DNA from: Streptomyces ficellus
GTDB taxonomy: Bacteria; Actinomycetota; Actinomycetes; Streptomycetales; Streptomycetaceae
Reading direction: 5' to 3'
NCBI RefSeq assembly: GCF_030406405.1
Contig: NZ_JAUEPL010000010.1
Coordinates: 1 to 64,000 of the forward strand
Length of the DNA: 64,000 bases
In this document: positions 54,625 through 63,118 of the stretch, in pieces
How positions within the stretch are numbered: position 1 is the stretch's first letter
How the letters are laid out: the number at the start of each line of letters is the position of its first letter
Notes under the pieces: model-generated
Told to the model about the DNA's origin: nothing
Database searches by the model: none
Seen by the model: the letters and a program-made list of their open reading frames with translations, nothing else
Program-made: the position numbers and the translations under genes

Positions 54625-56703
54625 TCAGCGGCGGACGCGGGCGATGAGCAGAGCGACGTCGTCGTGGTCGTCCGGGTGGCGCAGTGCGTCCAGGAGGTGG
54701 TCGCAGGTGTCTTCCAGGTTGCGGTGCGGGCCGTCGAGGAGGGTGAGCAGGGCGCCGAGGCGGGTGTCGATGTCCTGGTCGCGGGTCTCGACCAGCCCGT
54801 CGGTGTAGAAGACCAGCTGGTCGCCGGGGTCGAGGTCGACGGCGGTGGTGCGGAAGGGGACGCCACCGACGCCCAGGGGTGCCCCGGTGGGCAGGTCGAG
54901 TAGCGCGGGGGCGCGTCCGGGTCGCATACGGACGGGTGGCAGGTGTCCGGCGGTGGAGATGTGGCATTGCGCGGTGTGGGGGTCGTAGAGCGCGTACGTG
55001 CAGGTGGCGATGTAGGGGTCGAGTCCGGCGGTGATCCTGTCCAGGTTGCGAAGCACCTGCTTGGGTGCGAGGCCGAGTCCGGCGAGGGTCTGTGTGGCGG
55101 TGCGGAGCCGCCCCATGGCGGTTGCGGCGTTGATGCCGCTGCCCATGACGTCGCCGACCACTAGCGCGGTCCTGTCGCCCGGCAGGGGGAGGACGTCGTA
55201 CCAGTCGCCGCCGACCTCGCTGGTGGCGCCGGCCGGCTGGTACCGGGAGGCGACTTCCAGGCCGTACAGGGGCGGCGGTGGCTCGGGCAGGAGGCTGCGC
55301 TGGAGAGTGAGGGCCGTGTCGCGCTGCCGCTGGTACCAGCGGGCGTTGTCGATGCAGACGGCGGCGCGGGCGGCCAGCTCGGAGGCCAGGGTGGCGTCGT
55401 CCTCGGTGAAGGGATGGGGGTTGCGCGCGCGTACGAGGTCGAGGGCGCCGAGGACTTCGCCGCGCGCCACGAGTGGCACGGCCAGATAGGAGTGGACGCC
55501 TGCCCGGGCCAGCATGGCCGCGGCCCTGGGGTCGCGGGCGATGAGAGACAGGTCGGCCTCGTTCACGTGGGGCACCATGACGGGCCGGCTGGTGTTGACG
55601 GCTCGGGTGACCAGGCGGTCGGCTTCGTAGCGGGCCACTTCGCTGGGAGGGTCGGCGGCACTGGTGACGTCGGTGGGGTAGGCGGCGGCGACGGCCAGGG
55701 CACGGAAAAGCGCAGGTCCGTGCGCGGGGGCGGTGGTGCGGTGGCCGGTCAGGGCGGAGTCGAGGACGTCCACGGCGGCCATGTCGGCGAGCTCGGGGAC
55801 GGCGACATCGGCCAGCTCACGGGCGGTCTGTTCCAGGTCCAGCGTGGTGCCGATGCGCACGGAGGCGTCCGCGACCACAGCCAGCCGGTGCCGGGCACGG
55901 TCGGCCTCCAGGGCCGCGCGGTGCCGGTCGGTGACGTCCACCACCGAGGTGCCCACGCCGAGCACCTTCCCACCGGGGTCTTCCAGCCGGTAGTAGGACA
56001 CCGACCACGCGTGCTCGGTACCGGGGTCGGCTCTGGTGCGGCCGACGGCGTACTGGTCCACCAGCGGCGTACCGGTGGCCAGGACCTGCCGCATCGCGGA
56101 CTCGATGCTGTCGGCGTCCAGGAACGGCAACGCTTCTCGCACGGTCCGGCCCAGATGCTCCTCTGCGGGCAGGCCGTTGATCCGCTCCAGAGCGGGGTTG
56201 ACCATCGCGTACCGCAGGCCGGTGTCCAGCACGGCCAGCCCGATCGGGGACTGGTCGACCAGCCGGACCGACAGCGCCAGGTCTTGCTCCACCTGGCGCA
56301 GGATCCCCTGGTCGGTGGCCAGCCCCAGGGCGTACGGATCACCGCGGTCGTCCTGCAGCCGCATGTTGCGGAACTCCAGTAGCCGCGTGCTGCCGTCCTT
56401 GTGCCGTACGGGGAAGACGCCCGCCCAGCTCCCTTCACCCTCCATCACCTGGGCGAACAGTCGCAGCACCAGGTCGACGTGCTCGTCCGCCACCAGGAGC
56501 TGGGCGGCGAACCGGCCGAGCGCCTCCTCGGCGCTGTAGCCCAGCAGCGTCTGGGCCTGCGGGCTCCAGAACACGATCCGCCCGTCCGCATCGAGCACGA
56601 CCGCCGCCACACCGAGCACGTCCAGCAATCCGCCCGGCGGCGAAGGGCCCAGCTCCGCACGTCCGGCGGGACCGAGATCGGCCTGGAACCCGTCTGTATC
56701 CAT
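54625..56703 (-). CDS. PAS-PAS-GAF-SpoIIE phosphatase
   Basis: 692 residues: PAS at about 30-150 ([32 protein letters not shown]), PAS at about 150-270 ([20 protein letters not shown]), GAF at about 280-450 ([20 protein letters not shown]), then a PP2C/SpoIIE phosphatase with the metal Asp motifs [17 protein letters not shown] and FYTDGLVE, ending DDVALLIAR. It dephosphorylates anti-anti-sigma factors in response to a signal sensed by PAS/GAF. The kinase and partner STAS are not adjacent. A degraded STAS fragment lies at 61466. Confidence 0.93.
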   Translation of the reverse strand: MDTDGFQADLGPAGRAELGPSPPGGLLDVLGVAAVVLDADGRIVFWSPQAQTLLGYSAEEALGRFAAQLLVADEHVDLVLRLFAQVMEGEGSWAGVFPVRHKDGSTRLLEFRNMRLQDDRGDPYALGLATDQGILRQVEQDLALSVRLVDQSPIGLAVLDTGLRYAMVNPALERINGLPAEEHLGRTVREALPFLDADSIESAMRQVLATGTPLVDQYAVGRTRADPGTEHAWSVSYYRLEDPGGKVLGVGTSVVDVTDRHRAALEADRARHRLAVVADASVRIGTTLDLEQTARELADVAVPELADMAAVDVLDSALTGHRTTAPAHGPALFRALAVAAAYPTDVTSAADPPSEVARYEADRLVTRAVNTSRPVMVPHVNEADLSLIARDPRAAAMLARAGVHSYLAVPLVARGEVLGALDLVRARNPHPFTEDDATLASELAARAAVCIDNARWYQRQRDTALTLQRSLLPEPPPPLYGLEVASRYQPAGATSEVGGDWYDVLPLPGDRTALVVGDVMGSGINAATAMGRLRTATQTLAGLGLAPKQVLRNLDRITAGLDPYIATCTYALYDPHTAQCHISTAGHLPPVRMRPGRAPALLDLPTGAPLGVGGVPFRTTAVDLDPGDQLVFYTDGLVETRDQDIDTRLGALLTLLDGPHRNLEDTCDHLLDALRHPDDHDDVALLIARVRR

Positions 56704-57092
56704 GGCCAGCTGCTCCTTCCACCGGCGTCACGGTCACCGCACTCCTGCAGCGGGCGACGTGGCGCTTCCATCGTCTCTCCGGTTCAGTGGAGCCCGCAGC
56801 CCCCGCGTGTGCGGCACGACGGCCTGGCCGGCACGACGGCCTGGCACCCGCGTTCTCCCGGCAAGGACGCACGGTCAGTGGTACCGGGCCCCTGCCGGGC
56901 CGAACCTCGGCAAGGGCCTGGTCTTGGCACTGTCGCCGCCCGAGCCACCACGGCCGATACCGTCACCGCGCGAGGGTGCAACACACAGGTTCCCCGATAG
57001 CCTGGAAGGGCAAGGGGCTACCGGTCTCGGCGGTCGGCGAATACCTGTGGGGCGGCTCGTACCTGCCGGGTGAATGCTCAGGAAGGCAGGCC
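56704..57092. other. Divergent intergenic region without a gene
   Basis: 390 bases between the SpoIIE and PRC-barrel genes. CTGGCCGGCACGACGG is repeated in tandem near 56820. No convincing gene, RNA or clear promoter consensus is visible. Confidence 0.5.
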
Positions 57093-57449
57093 ATGATCCA
57101 GGCAGCCGATATCCGTGAGTGGCGTAACCGCGATGTCGTCGATCCGAAGGGCCACAAGATCGGTGTCCTGGAAGCGATCTATGTGGACACCACCACCGAC
57201 GAACCGGCCATGGCCACGGTCCAGGCCGGGTTGCCCACCCGTCACCGCCTGGTTTTCGTCCCTCTCGACGACGCGATCCTCGGGCCGGACTACGTCAAGG
57301 TCTCCTACGCCAAGGCACTGGTCAAGAAGGCTCCCTCGGTCGGCATGGACGACATCCTGCCCGCCGAGGCGGAGGAAGCGGTCTTCCAGCACTACGGCAT
57401 GACCTACCAGCCGGGCGCCGCCGGCGAGCGCCAGCTCGCGCGCCGCTGA
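57093..57449 (+). CDS. PRC-barrel domain protein
   Basis: 118 residues: MIQAADIREWRNRDVVDPKG and HKIGVLEAIYVDTTTDEP show the PRC-barrel start, then VFVPLDDAILGPDYVKVSYA and EEAVFQHYGMTY. PRC-barrel proteins are small adaptors linked to stress and envelope or RNA-related functions. ATG 57093 follows GGAAGG. It is followed by a small membrane protein gene on the same strand. Confidence 0.88.
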   Translation: MIQAADIREWRNRDVVDPKGHKIGVLEAIYVDTTTDEPAMATVQAGLPTRHRLVFVPLDDAILGPDYVKVSYAKALVKKAPSVGMDDILPAEAEEAVFQHYGMTYQPGAAGERQLARR

Positions 57450-57485
57450 CCGCCCGGCACAAGGACCCAAGGAGGCGTTCGCATC

Positions 57486-57656
57486 ATGGCCCTCTTCCTG
57501 TTCCTCGCTCTGGTGGCCGTCGTGCTGGGACTCATCGGCGCGGTGGCTGAAGGGCTGGGCTACCTGCTCATCATCGGCATCGCGGTCCTCGTGATCGATC
57601 TGGCCATCATCGCCGTGCGCTGGTCCCGACGGACGGGACGCCGCCCCGTCCGGTGA
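57486..57656 (+). CDS. Small two-helix membrane protein, 56 residues
   Basis: ATG 57486 follows AAGGAGG. Two hydrophobic helices (ALFLFLALVAVVLGLIGAVA and YLLIIGIAVLVIDLAIIAV) end in a basic RWSRRTGRRPVR tail. The shape matches small membrane proteins that accompany PRC-barrel genes in Streptomyces. Function unknown. Confidence 0.72.
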   Translation: MALFLFLALVAVVLGLIGAVAEGLGYLLIIGIAVLVIDLAIIAVRWSRRTGRRPVR

Positions 57657-57817
57657 CACCCAAGGTCCCCGGCGGTCAGTCCTGCCGCCCCAACCGGCCC
57701 CCGGCCGTACGTAGCCGTTTGACGCTGGCGCGCGCTGTGCGGCAGCGAACGAGTTGTGTTGTGACTGGTCGGCTATGGCGGGGTCCCTTGGTTGAACGGC
57801 TATTGCGACGCCGGCGA

Positions 57818-59221
57818 TCAGTGATTTTGCGGGACGAGCCATTTGTGCTTGCTGTCGTTTCTGCATTCGTCGAGATGAATGGCAATCTCATGGCGAGCCG
57901 CGCACCTCTGCGTCAAGCCCTTGTCGAGAGCTTGCTCGTTCACCAGATGGAAAAATCCGTCCCCCTGTGGCTGCAATACCCAGGCGGAGGCGGGGCCGTC
58001 GCAGCCCCAAGTGCCGACGGGCTTGGCAGGCGCCTGGATGTCTGCCCCTAGACACACCCCGGGTATGCGCTGACTGATGAACCGCACATGGTCGTTGGGG
58101 AAGGTCCACATCGACCAGTCCACCTGTGCCGCGTCGCACGCCCCGATGGGCGCGCTCCCTAGCGGCGGGTCACCGATATGTCGGACGCAGTCCCTGCCCC
58201 TGTTGGAAGCGCTTTGGAGTAATCCAGGGTCTTGCCGCTTGGGCGGGATGGGCGCAGGCGTGCCGCGATCAGGAACGTCAGCAGGAAGAACGGAAGACGC
58301 CACGGCTATGGCCAGGGTGACGACGGCCAAAAGGGCGGCAGCGTATCTGTTCCGGTATCGGCGCCAGTGGATGCGCAAGCTCTGGACGCGGCTGCGGCGG
58401 GCCGGGATGGTCCGCGGCGCGGGCCCGGGTGGAGGCGCTTGTTCTCCGATGGAAGGGACCCAGGCTCGGTTGCGTGCGATGGGGATGTGGCCGGCCAGGT
58501 TGCTGTTGCGCTGCTGGGGGCGGGGCAGTCCTCTGGCCCGTAACCGGGCATCGACCTGCCGATAGACGGTCTCCATGGTCAGCATGGGCCCTTCACCCGG
58601 CACGCCGGATTCCAGCACCTCGATCAACGCGCCGGAGAACGCCGTGTACCGCTCCCCGGGCACGGCGAAGGAGGGCGACGTGCTGGACGAGGACGTGGTG
58701 ACACAGGTTCCCTCGATTACCGCGAGATCGGCCTTGTTCTCCGGGCCGGCGGGACCCATGCCGCCTTCCATGGCCCGTCCGCTGAAGCAGCAATCGAGCA
58801 GCAGGACTTTGTTCTCGGCAGTGTTCTCGTGGTCGAGGATGGCGTGTCTGAGGTCGCTGATCGGGAGACCAGCGGCTACGCCCCAACGCTGCAGTCGCGA
58901 ATTGTGCAGTGCGAGATAGAGCTCCCCGCTTTTCGGATGGATCAGGCCGTGGCCTGCGAAGTAGACGATGAGCGTGTCCTGCGCCTCCTCGCCTGCGGCT
59001 GCCACGGTTTCAAGTATCTCGTCGGCGCCGGCCCACGGGCTCACTGGAGTGACGTCCATGCCCGGCTTGCCCCACGTGGGGTCCAGGAGCATTTCGTGCA
59101 GGGCGGCCAGGTTGTTCTGCACGGCGGGGATGCTGTCCCGGTGGTGGTAGGCATGGCATCCCACGAGCACCGCTCGTGACCTCTTCGAGTACGAGCCGCT
59201 ACCGGGGTAGTCCTGGCTCAT
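57818..59221 (-). CDS. Caspase-family (C14) protease, EACC1-associated
   Basis: 467 residues. A caspase-like peptidase occupies about 1-250: AVLVGCHAYHHRDSIPAVQNN, catalytic His in YFAGHGL (about 90) and Cys in LLDCCFSG (about 144). One membrane helix follows (AALLAVVTLAIAVASSVLP, about 295-315), then a Cys-containing C-terminal domain like a ricin-type beta-trefoil (GVCLGADIQAP, SAWVLQPQGDGFFHLVNE). The start overlaps the EACC1 stop (ATGA). Two TTA codons (58541-58543 and 58220-58222) make translation depend on the bldA tRNA. Likely a self-killing or defence effector. Confidence 0.88.
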   Translation of the reverse strand: MSQDYPGSGSYSKRSRAVLVGCHAYHHRDSIPAVQNNLAALHEMLLDPTWGKPGMDVTPVSPWAGADEILETVAAAGEEAQDTLIVYFAGHGLIHPKSGELYLALHNSRLQRWGVAAGLPISDLRHAILDHENTAENKVLLLDCCFSGRAMEGGMGPAGPENKADLAVIEGTCVTTSSSSTSPSFAVPGERYTAFSGALIEVLESGVPGEGPMLTMETVYRQVDARLRARGLPRPQQRNSNLAGHIPIARNRAWVPSIGEQAPPPGPAPRTIPARRSRVQSLRIHWRRYRNRYAAALLAVVTLAIAVASSVLPADVPDRGTPAPIPPKRQDPGLLQSASNRGRDCVRHIGDPPLGSAPIGACDAAQVDWSMWTFPNDHVRFISQRIPGVCLGADIQAPAKPVGTWGCDGPASAWVLQPQGDGFFHLVNEQALDKGLTQRCAARHEIAIHLDECRNDSKHKWLVPQNH

Positions 59222-59583
59222 CCTCCGCCGTCCGGATCGGACCCGTCGGCCTCGCGCAGCGCGCGGGCCAGAGCCTGCAACTCGCTGGGGTTGCTCGTAT
59301 CGAGCGTGAACGAGCAGCCGTTGACCTCGATGCGTACGGAAGGCCGCCGGGGCCGCGACTGCCGCCAGGCTGCTACCGCCACCAGCAGATTGCCCAGGGC
59401 GATGGTGTTCGACAGGAGGACGCTGACCAGTTCCAGCGGCTGCCCCATGGCCCCAGGCAGGGGAACGCTGTCTAGCGGTATCCGCACCTGGCCACGCAGC
59501 AGCTGCTCCTGCGTGAGCCAGACGCGCAGCGCGTCTGCCTCCTGCCTGCTGCTGCCCTCATCGACTGCCAACGTCAGACGCAT
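59218..59583 (-). CDS. EACC1-like effector-associated protein
   Basis: 121 residues. N-terminal beta part (MRLTLAVDEGSSRQEADALR), VSVLLSNTIALGNLLVAVAAW as a short hydrophobic helix, then VRIEVNGCSFTLDTSNPSELQ. This is the layout of the EACC1 family (effector-associated constant component), described in Streptomyces as a partner of caspases and other effectors in predicted conflict systems. It is coupled by an ATGA overlap to the caspase gene, supporting the pair as a unit. Confidence 0.8.
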   Translation of the reverse strand: MRLTLAVDEGSSRQEADALRVWLTQEQLLRGQVRIPLDSVPLPGAMGQPLELVSVLLSNTIALGNLLVAVAAWRQSRPRRPSVRIEVNGCSFTLDTSNPSELQALARALREADGSDPDGGG

Positions 59584-60022
59584 GTGTCCTCCGGCCCCTC
59601 ACCACCCGGCAACGACGGGGTCATGGGTCAACTGCCATCTTTACTGGCACTGTAAGGCGGTCCGGGGCAGGCTGTGGCCTCTTTACTGACGCCCAGGGGT
59701 GTCGTGACGGCCACTTCCTTGGGCGGCGGCGCTGGGCGGCGGCAACGACGTGCCTCGTCACCATCTCAGGGGGGCCGGGCAGGCCGACGGGGCACAGGAT
59801 GCCGAGGTCAGCCGCCGGGCCAACGAGATCAGCACCGACGAGGCACTGGGTGAGGAAGTTCGGAACGATCCCCCTTCGCGTACCCCGCCTCACGCGCAGC
59901 TCCACGTCCGCCGCATGACCAAGGACCCTCTGTAGGCGGTGGCCTTGCAAGGGCGCCCGGCCTTGCCTCCTGGCATACCGTGGCGCCACCGTTGGGGGCG
60001 GTCAGGGGGATCGGGGGGACCG
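59584..60022. other. Intergenic stretch with no supported gene
   Basis: 440 bases between the divergent EACC1 and CHAT genes. A plus frame ending in QLHVRRMTKDPL before a stop at 59935 lacks a start signal and codon bias and looks like decayed DNA. Promoters for both sides are expected here. Confidence 0.45.
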
Positions 60023-60026
60023 ATGA

Positions 60027-60830
60027 GTGAGTTGCGCCCGGAGTTTCGCGCTGCCATCCGGGGGGCGATGGCCGCACCGGAAGAGGGCGCCGCTGTTCCT
60101 CTTGGAACCACCGGAAAGCGTGTTGGCGCGGAACACACATGACCACCTGGCCGAGCTCATTTACCAGGTCCGCGACAAGCTGACTCCCGAACAGGCGGGC
60201 GGCACGGGCGGTTCCGAGGGCCTTGGTACGAAAGTGCTCGACGTGGTCTACCTCGTCGGGTGCTACCACTTCGCGCGGTGGTGGCACGCGCCCGAGGAAG
60301 AAAAGACTGACGACGAACTGACCGCCACTGGATCGCTGTCCGGTCCCAGATCCGAGCTGCGGGACGCGGACGCCACGCCGGAAGCGGTGCTGGCCGCCCT
60401 GCGAGCGCACACCCACGCCCACCTGGCCTGCCATGGCGTACGGGACCCGGCCGACCCCTCGCAGAGCAGACTCCTGTTGCACGGCGATGACCTGGCGCCG
60501 CGTCAGCTGGCCGCCGAGCGGCTCCGGGGCGCCGAGTTCGCCTACCTGTCCGCCTGCCACAGTGCCGCCCCGGGCAAAGAGCTGGCCGACGAGGTCATCT
60601 CCGTCGCATCCGCCTTCCAGCTGTGCGGCTACCGGCACGTCATCGGGAGCCTGTGGACCGTGGAGGACGACATGGGCCCGCTGCTCGCCCAGGAGGTCTA
60701 TCGGCTCCTCGGCGCACCGGACACCCCGGGCACCGCGCACGCCCTGCACCGGGCGATCGGGAAGCTGCGCCAACACGACCGCTACCGGGAACCGCTGTTC
60801 TGGGCGTCGGTCGTCCACAGCGGACCCTAG
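60027..60830 (+). CDS. CHAT-domain protease, N-terminus probably frameshifted
   Basis: About 267 codons. The CHAT core is intact: AHLACHGVRDPADP holds the catalytic His, LSACHSAAPGKELADEV the Cys, followed by YRHVIGSLWTVEDDMG and PLFWASVVHSGP. CHAT proteases are caspase relatives used in bacterial defence and death systems, usually behind TPR or effector-associated domains, which are missing here. ATG 60023 with a ribosome site opens a neighbouring frame (MSELRPEFRAAIRGAMAAPE) that ends at 60142, while native codon use switches to this frame near 60100. A frameshift is likely, so the gene may be inactive. Confidence 0.7.
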   Translation: MSCARSFALPSGGRWPHRKRAPLFLLEPPESVLARNTHDHLAELIYQVRDKLTPEQAGGTGGSEGLGTKVLDVVYLVGCYHFARWWHAPEEEKTDDELTATGSLSGPRSELRDADATPEAVLAALRAHTHAHLACHGVRDPADPSQSRLLLHGDDLAPRQLAAERLRGAEFAYLSACHSAAPGKELADEVISVASAFQLCGYRHVIGSLWTVEDDMGPLLAQEVYRLLGAPDTPGTAHALHRAIGKLRQHDRYREPLFWASVVHSGP

Positions 60831-60885
60831 GCGACCGGAAGACCGTACGCGCCGGTACACAGCCGCACGAAGCGAGGAGAGGCCG

Positions 60886-61241
60886 ATGGACGACGACCGC
60901 GAGATGCGCGCCAAATTCTGCTCGGCGCTGCGCTTGCTGGAGCAGGACATACCGGAAGAGGACCTCAACGACGCCGTACGCGCCGTCCTTGCGGGTACCC
61001 CCGTACGGCAGGCGGTGGCGGGGCTGGGCATCCCGTCGTACGTGTTCGAGGAGGCGGGCCCGTGCGCGGGGACGAACCCGGGAGCATGGTCTTCGGGACG
61101 AGGCCGCGCTCCGCGGGAGAGCGGTACCGCTGCCCCGACGGGTCGTGCAGTCTCAACGTGGTCCGAACGCCGGGCGGCGAGCTCCCCTCCGGTGGGCGCT
61201 GCTGGCTGCGTAAGCGGCCGCTGCGCCTCGTCGAGGCATGA
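60886..61241 (+). pseudogene. CHAT-associated small protein, frameshifted
   Basis: ATG 60886 after GAGGAGAGG reads a helical start (MDDDREMRAKFCSALRLLEQ, VRAVLAGTPVRQAVAGLG) for about 57 codons. Then the sensible frame shifts near 61055 to one giving GERYRCPDGSCSLNVVRT and LPSGGRCWLRKRPLRLVEA up to TGA 61239-61241. Joined, they make a small protein with a Cys pair resembling a zinc ribbon, a partner type common beside CHAT genes. The alternative is two overlapping genes, with GTG 61062 opening the second. I favour one broken gene. Confidence 0.5.
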
Positions 61242-61485
61242 GCCGGTGGCCCCGGCCCTCGACAGCCTCAGCCAGAAGCTGGCTGAGTAGTGGCTATCCG
61301 CCCTGGCAGCTCCCGCCCTGTTCTTCGTCGCGGCGGCGGCCACCGGCGCGGTGCTCGGCCACGGGGCCGCGCTTGACCGGTCCGCCCTTTTCGAGCGGTT
61401 CGGGCACTGGGCGACGGTGGCGGGACGGTGGCCCACGGTCGGTCAGATCGCCCTGGTCGCGGCGATCGTCCTTCCAGTGCGTTGA
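61238..61485 (+). pseudogene. Remnant of a CHAT-linked membrane protein (nonsense and truncation)
   Basis: Frame 1 reads PVAPALDSLSQKLAE, stops at TAG 61288-61290, then continues in the same frame WLSALAAPALFFVAAAATGA, HWATVAGRWPTVGQIALVAA and ends at TGA 61483. From memory, Streptomyces genes next to CHAT loci start PALDSL.QKLAERWL..LVLPGALY, so the TAG replaces an Arg-like codon. The ATG at 61238 is in another frame, and the end is short. At least two disabling changes are visible. Confidence 0.55.
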
Positions 61486-61605
61486 GGAGGGCGGAGTCGG
61501 CGAACGTGACCCGGTGTGTGTCGATGATGACGCGGCGGTAGCCGTAGGCGGCTGCGGTCAGCTAGACCAGCGCGGTGATCCGGTTTGCGCTGTTCCCGAC
61601 CTGAC
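61466..61605 (-). pseudogene. STAS (anti-anti-sigma) fragment with internal stop
   Basis: Minus frame reads GNSANRITALV, TAG, then LTAAAYGYRRVIIDTHRVTF and ADSALLNALEG. The second part matches the STAS pattern RRVVVDLSGVTFADSSxLNALL. An internal stop and truncation on both sides show decay. It overlaps the end of the membrane-protein remnant on the other strand. The 61606-61726 stretch holds nothing recognisable. Confidence 0.5.
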
Positions 61606-61726
61606 ACTGATCATGCTGGGGCCGCACAACGGATCCCGAAGTCACCGTGAAGCGACCCGCCAGAAACTGACACAGCCACCGAGCCCTGCTGCTGCGACAG
61701 TGCGCCGTTGACGACACCGACGTGCA

Positions 61727-62518
61727 TCATGCCGCCCACCAGCGACTCGCCGCCCATGCGAGCGCGTAGCCCGCACTGTTGAGGGCGCAGTGCAGCGCCA
61801 CGGGCGGGATGAGGCTGCCGGAGCGGCGGCGGAGCTCGCAGAAGAGCACACCGGCGAGGGCGGTACCGGCGACCGCCGCTGTCACGGACAGGGCGACGCC
61901 GACCTGGCCGGCTCCGAAGACCGCTTGGGCCGCCGCGTTCGCGCGCGTGAGCCCGCGTGACGGCTGTACGTGCCAGAGCCCGAAGAGCACTGAGGAAACG
62001 ACGGTGGCCCATACAGGCCCCCACCGTCGCCAAACCATGGCCCACAACACGCCGCGAAATGCGATCTCCTCAAGCAGCACCGTGCCGAGCGGTACGCGGA
62101 CCAGCACGCGGTACACCAGTTCTCCGGGAGACAGGCCCGCGGCCCGCTCGTCCTGGAATGCCTCCCGGGTGAGCGGCAGGGCCAGGCCCACCAGGTAGAC
62201 CACGAGAACGGCTCCGGTCAGGACCAGGCCCCAGCGCATACCGCGGCGGGCCGCGACCCTGCCGAGCCCCAGATCGTCCCAAGTGAGGCCGGACCGGCGG
62301 GCGATCAACACAAGCAACAGGGCCGCGACCGCACAGACCGGCACGTACCAACCGGGCGTGAGCAGGGCGTTGAGCGCGTTCGCGGCCGCGAGTACCACGA
62401 CGGCCAAGAGCAGCATCCACATGGCCGCACAAGAATCGCCGACGTTCGCGACGCGCGGCCCGGCAACGCGCCGTTCCACGGAGCACCGCCCTCTTTCGGG
62501 CAAGTGGTTGTCGTGCAT
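61727..62518 (-). CDS. CPBP-family intramembrane metalloprotease
   Basis: 263 residues, about seven hydrophobic segments. CPBP (CAAX/Abi) motifs are present: EEIAFRG (Glu-Glu-x3-Arg), SSVLFGLWH (Phe...His) and VALHCALNS (His-x3-Asn). Such membrane proteases process lipidated or small proteins and occur near bacteriocin or defence genes. Start ATG 62518; ATG 62422 (MWMLLLAVVV) is possible. Its place beside the decayed conflict module and the putative attachment site fits accessory DNA. Confidence 0.88.
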   Translation of the reverse strand: MHDNHLPERGRCSVERRVAGPRVANVGDSCAAMWMLLLAVVVLAAANALNALLTPGWYVPVCAVAALLLVLIARRSGLTWDDLGLGRVAARRGMRWGLVLTGAVLVVYLVGLALPLTREAFQDERAAGLSPGELVYRVLVRVPLGTVLLEEIAFRGVLWAMVWRRWGPVWATVVSSVLFGLWHVQPSRGLTRANAAAQAVFGAGQVGVALSVTAAVAGTALAGVLFCELRRRSGSLIPPVALHCALNSAGYALAWAASRWWAA

Positions 62519-62741
62519 GACCGGGAAGCTCGGGCGGCCGCGAGGTCGCGGCTCCCCGCGCCCGAGCCGAGTCAGAGGCGGGCAAGCGCATCGTCATCCT
62601 GCCGGAGTTCCTCCGGATCGCTCTCCAGCGACACCTCGACTAGTACGCGGAGGAGGGCCACGGACGGGCTGCCCTTCGGAAGGAGAAAGGGGCGCCATAC
62701 CGCCGGTCGACCTTCGGCAGGAAGCGGCGGAGACAACAGCA

Positions 62742-62768
62742 AAGCCCCGGGCCGCTAGCCTGGGGCTT
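62742..62768. terminator. Hairpin terminator next to the tRNA fragment
   Basis: AAGCCCC and GGGGCTT, with inner GGC/GCC pairing, form a stem just beyond the 3' end of the tRNA-Gly fragment on the minus strand. This looks like the original terminator of a full tRNA gene. Confidence 0.65.
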
Positions 62769-62774
62769 CACTTC

Positions 62775-62817
62775 GGAGCGGGTGACGGGAATCGAACCCG
62801 CGCTCTGAGCTTGGGAA
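62775..62817 (-). tRNA. 3' fragment of tRNA-Gly (CCC), probable attachment site
   Basis: The minus strand reads TTCCCAAGCT, CAGAGC, then the T arm GCGGGTTCGATTCCCGT and the acceptor end CACCCGCTCC. This equals the anticodon-loop to 3'-end half of a Streptomyces tRNA-Gly with anticodon CCC. The matching 5' half should follow to the right but does not: sequence diverges after 62817. Integrated elements often duplicate a tRNA 3' end, so this is likely an att junction with the element extending rightward. Partial, so it cannot be a functional tRNA. Confidence 0.75.
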
Positions 62818-62822
62818 TCATT

Positions 62823-63118
62823 GGGTACGGCCTCCATGTCAGGCCGCTGAACAGCACGAATGTCACTCCGCCGCTGCAAGGCATCCCAGTCCTTGCACCC
62901 CCGTTAGCCGTGGTTGACCGATCGATCTGGTGCGGATCTGGAGCGCTAGCCGCCCCCGGGGCTGATGTCAGACCCACCCTCGATACTTGACTTGGCTCAT
63001 CAACAGGTGACGTGCTGGCAACTACGGAAGGTGGGATCAATGGTGCATAAGCCCCAACCGGCGAGTAGCTAGGTGCGCGCGCTTGGGGTGTTACCAAGTG
63101 CAGTCGTAATCTGGAGAG
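62823..63118. other. Intergenic DNA to the right of the tRNA fragment
   Basis: About 300 bases with lower GC and no coding bias in any frame. It shows no second tRNA half and no integrase gene; it probably carries the promoter of the gene starting at 63119. The 62519-62741 stretch on the other side also holds no gene. Confidence 0.45.

Noticed and set aside
59750..59935. A 61-codon plus-strand gene
   Set aside because: No ribosome site, weak codon bias and no recognisable motif; opposite frames are equally open.
62775..62817. Functional tRNA-Gly gene
   Set aside because: Only the 3' half is present; D arm, 5' acceptor strand and half of the anticodon stem are missing.
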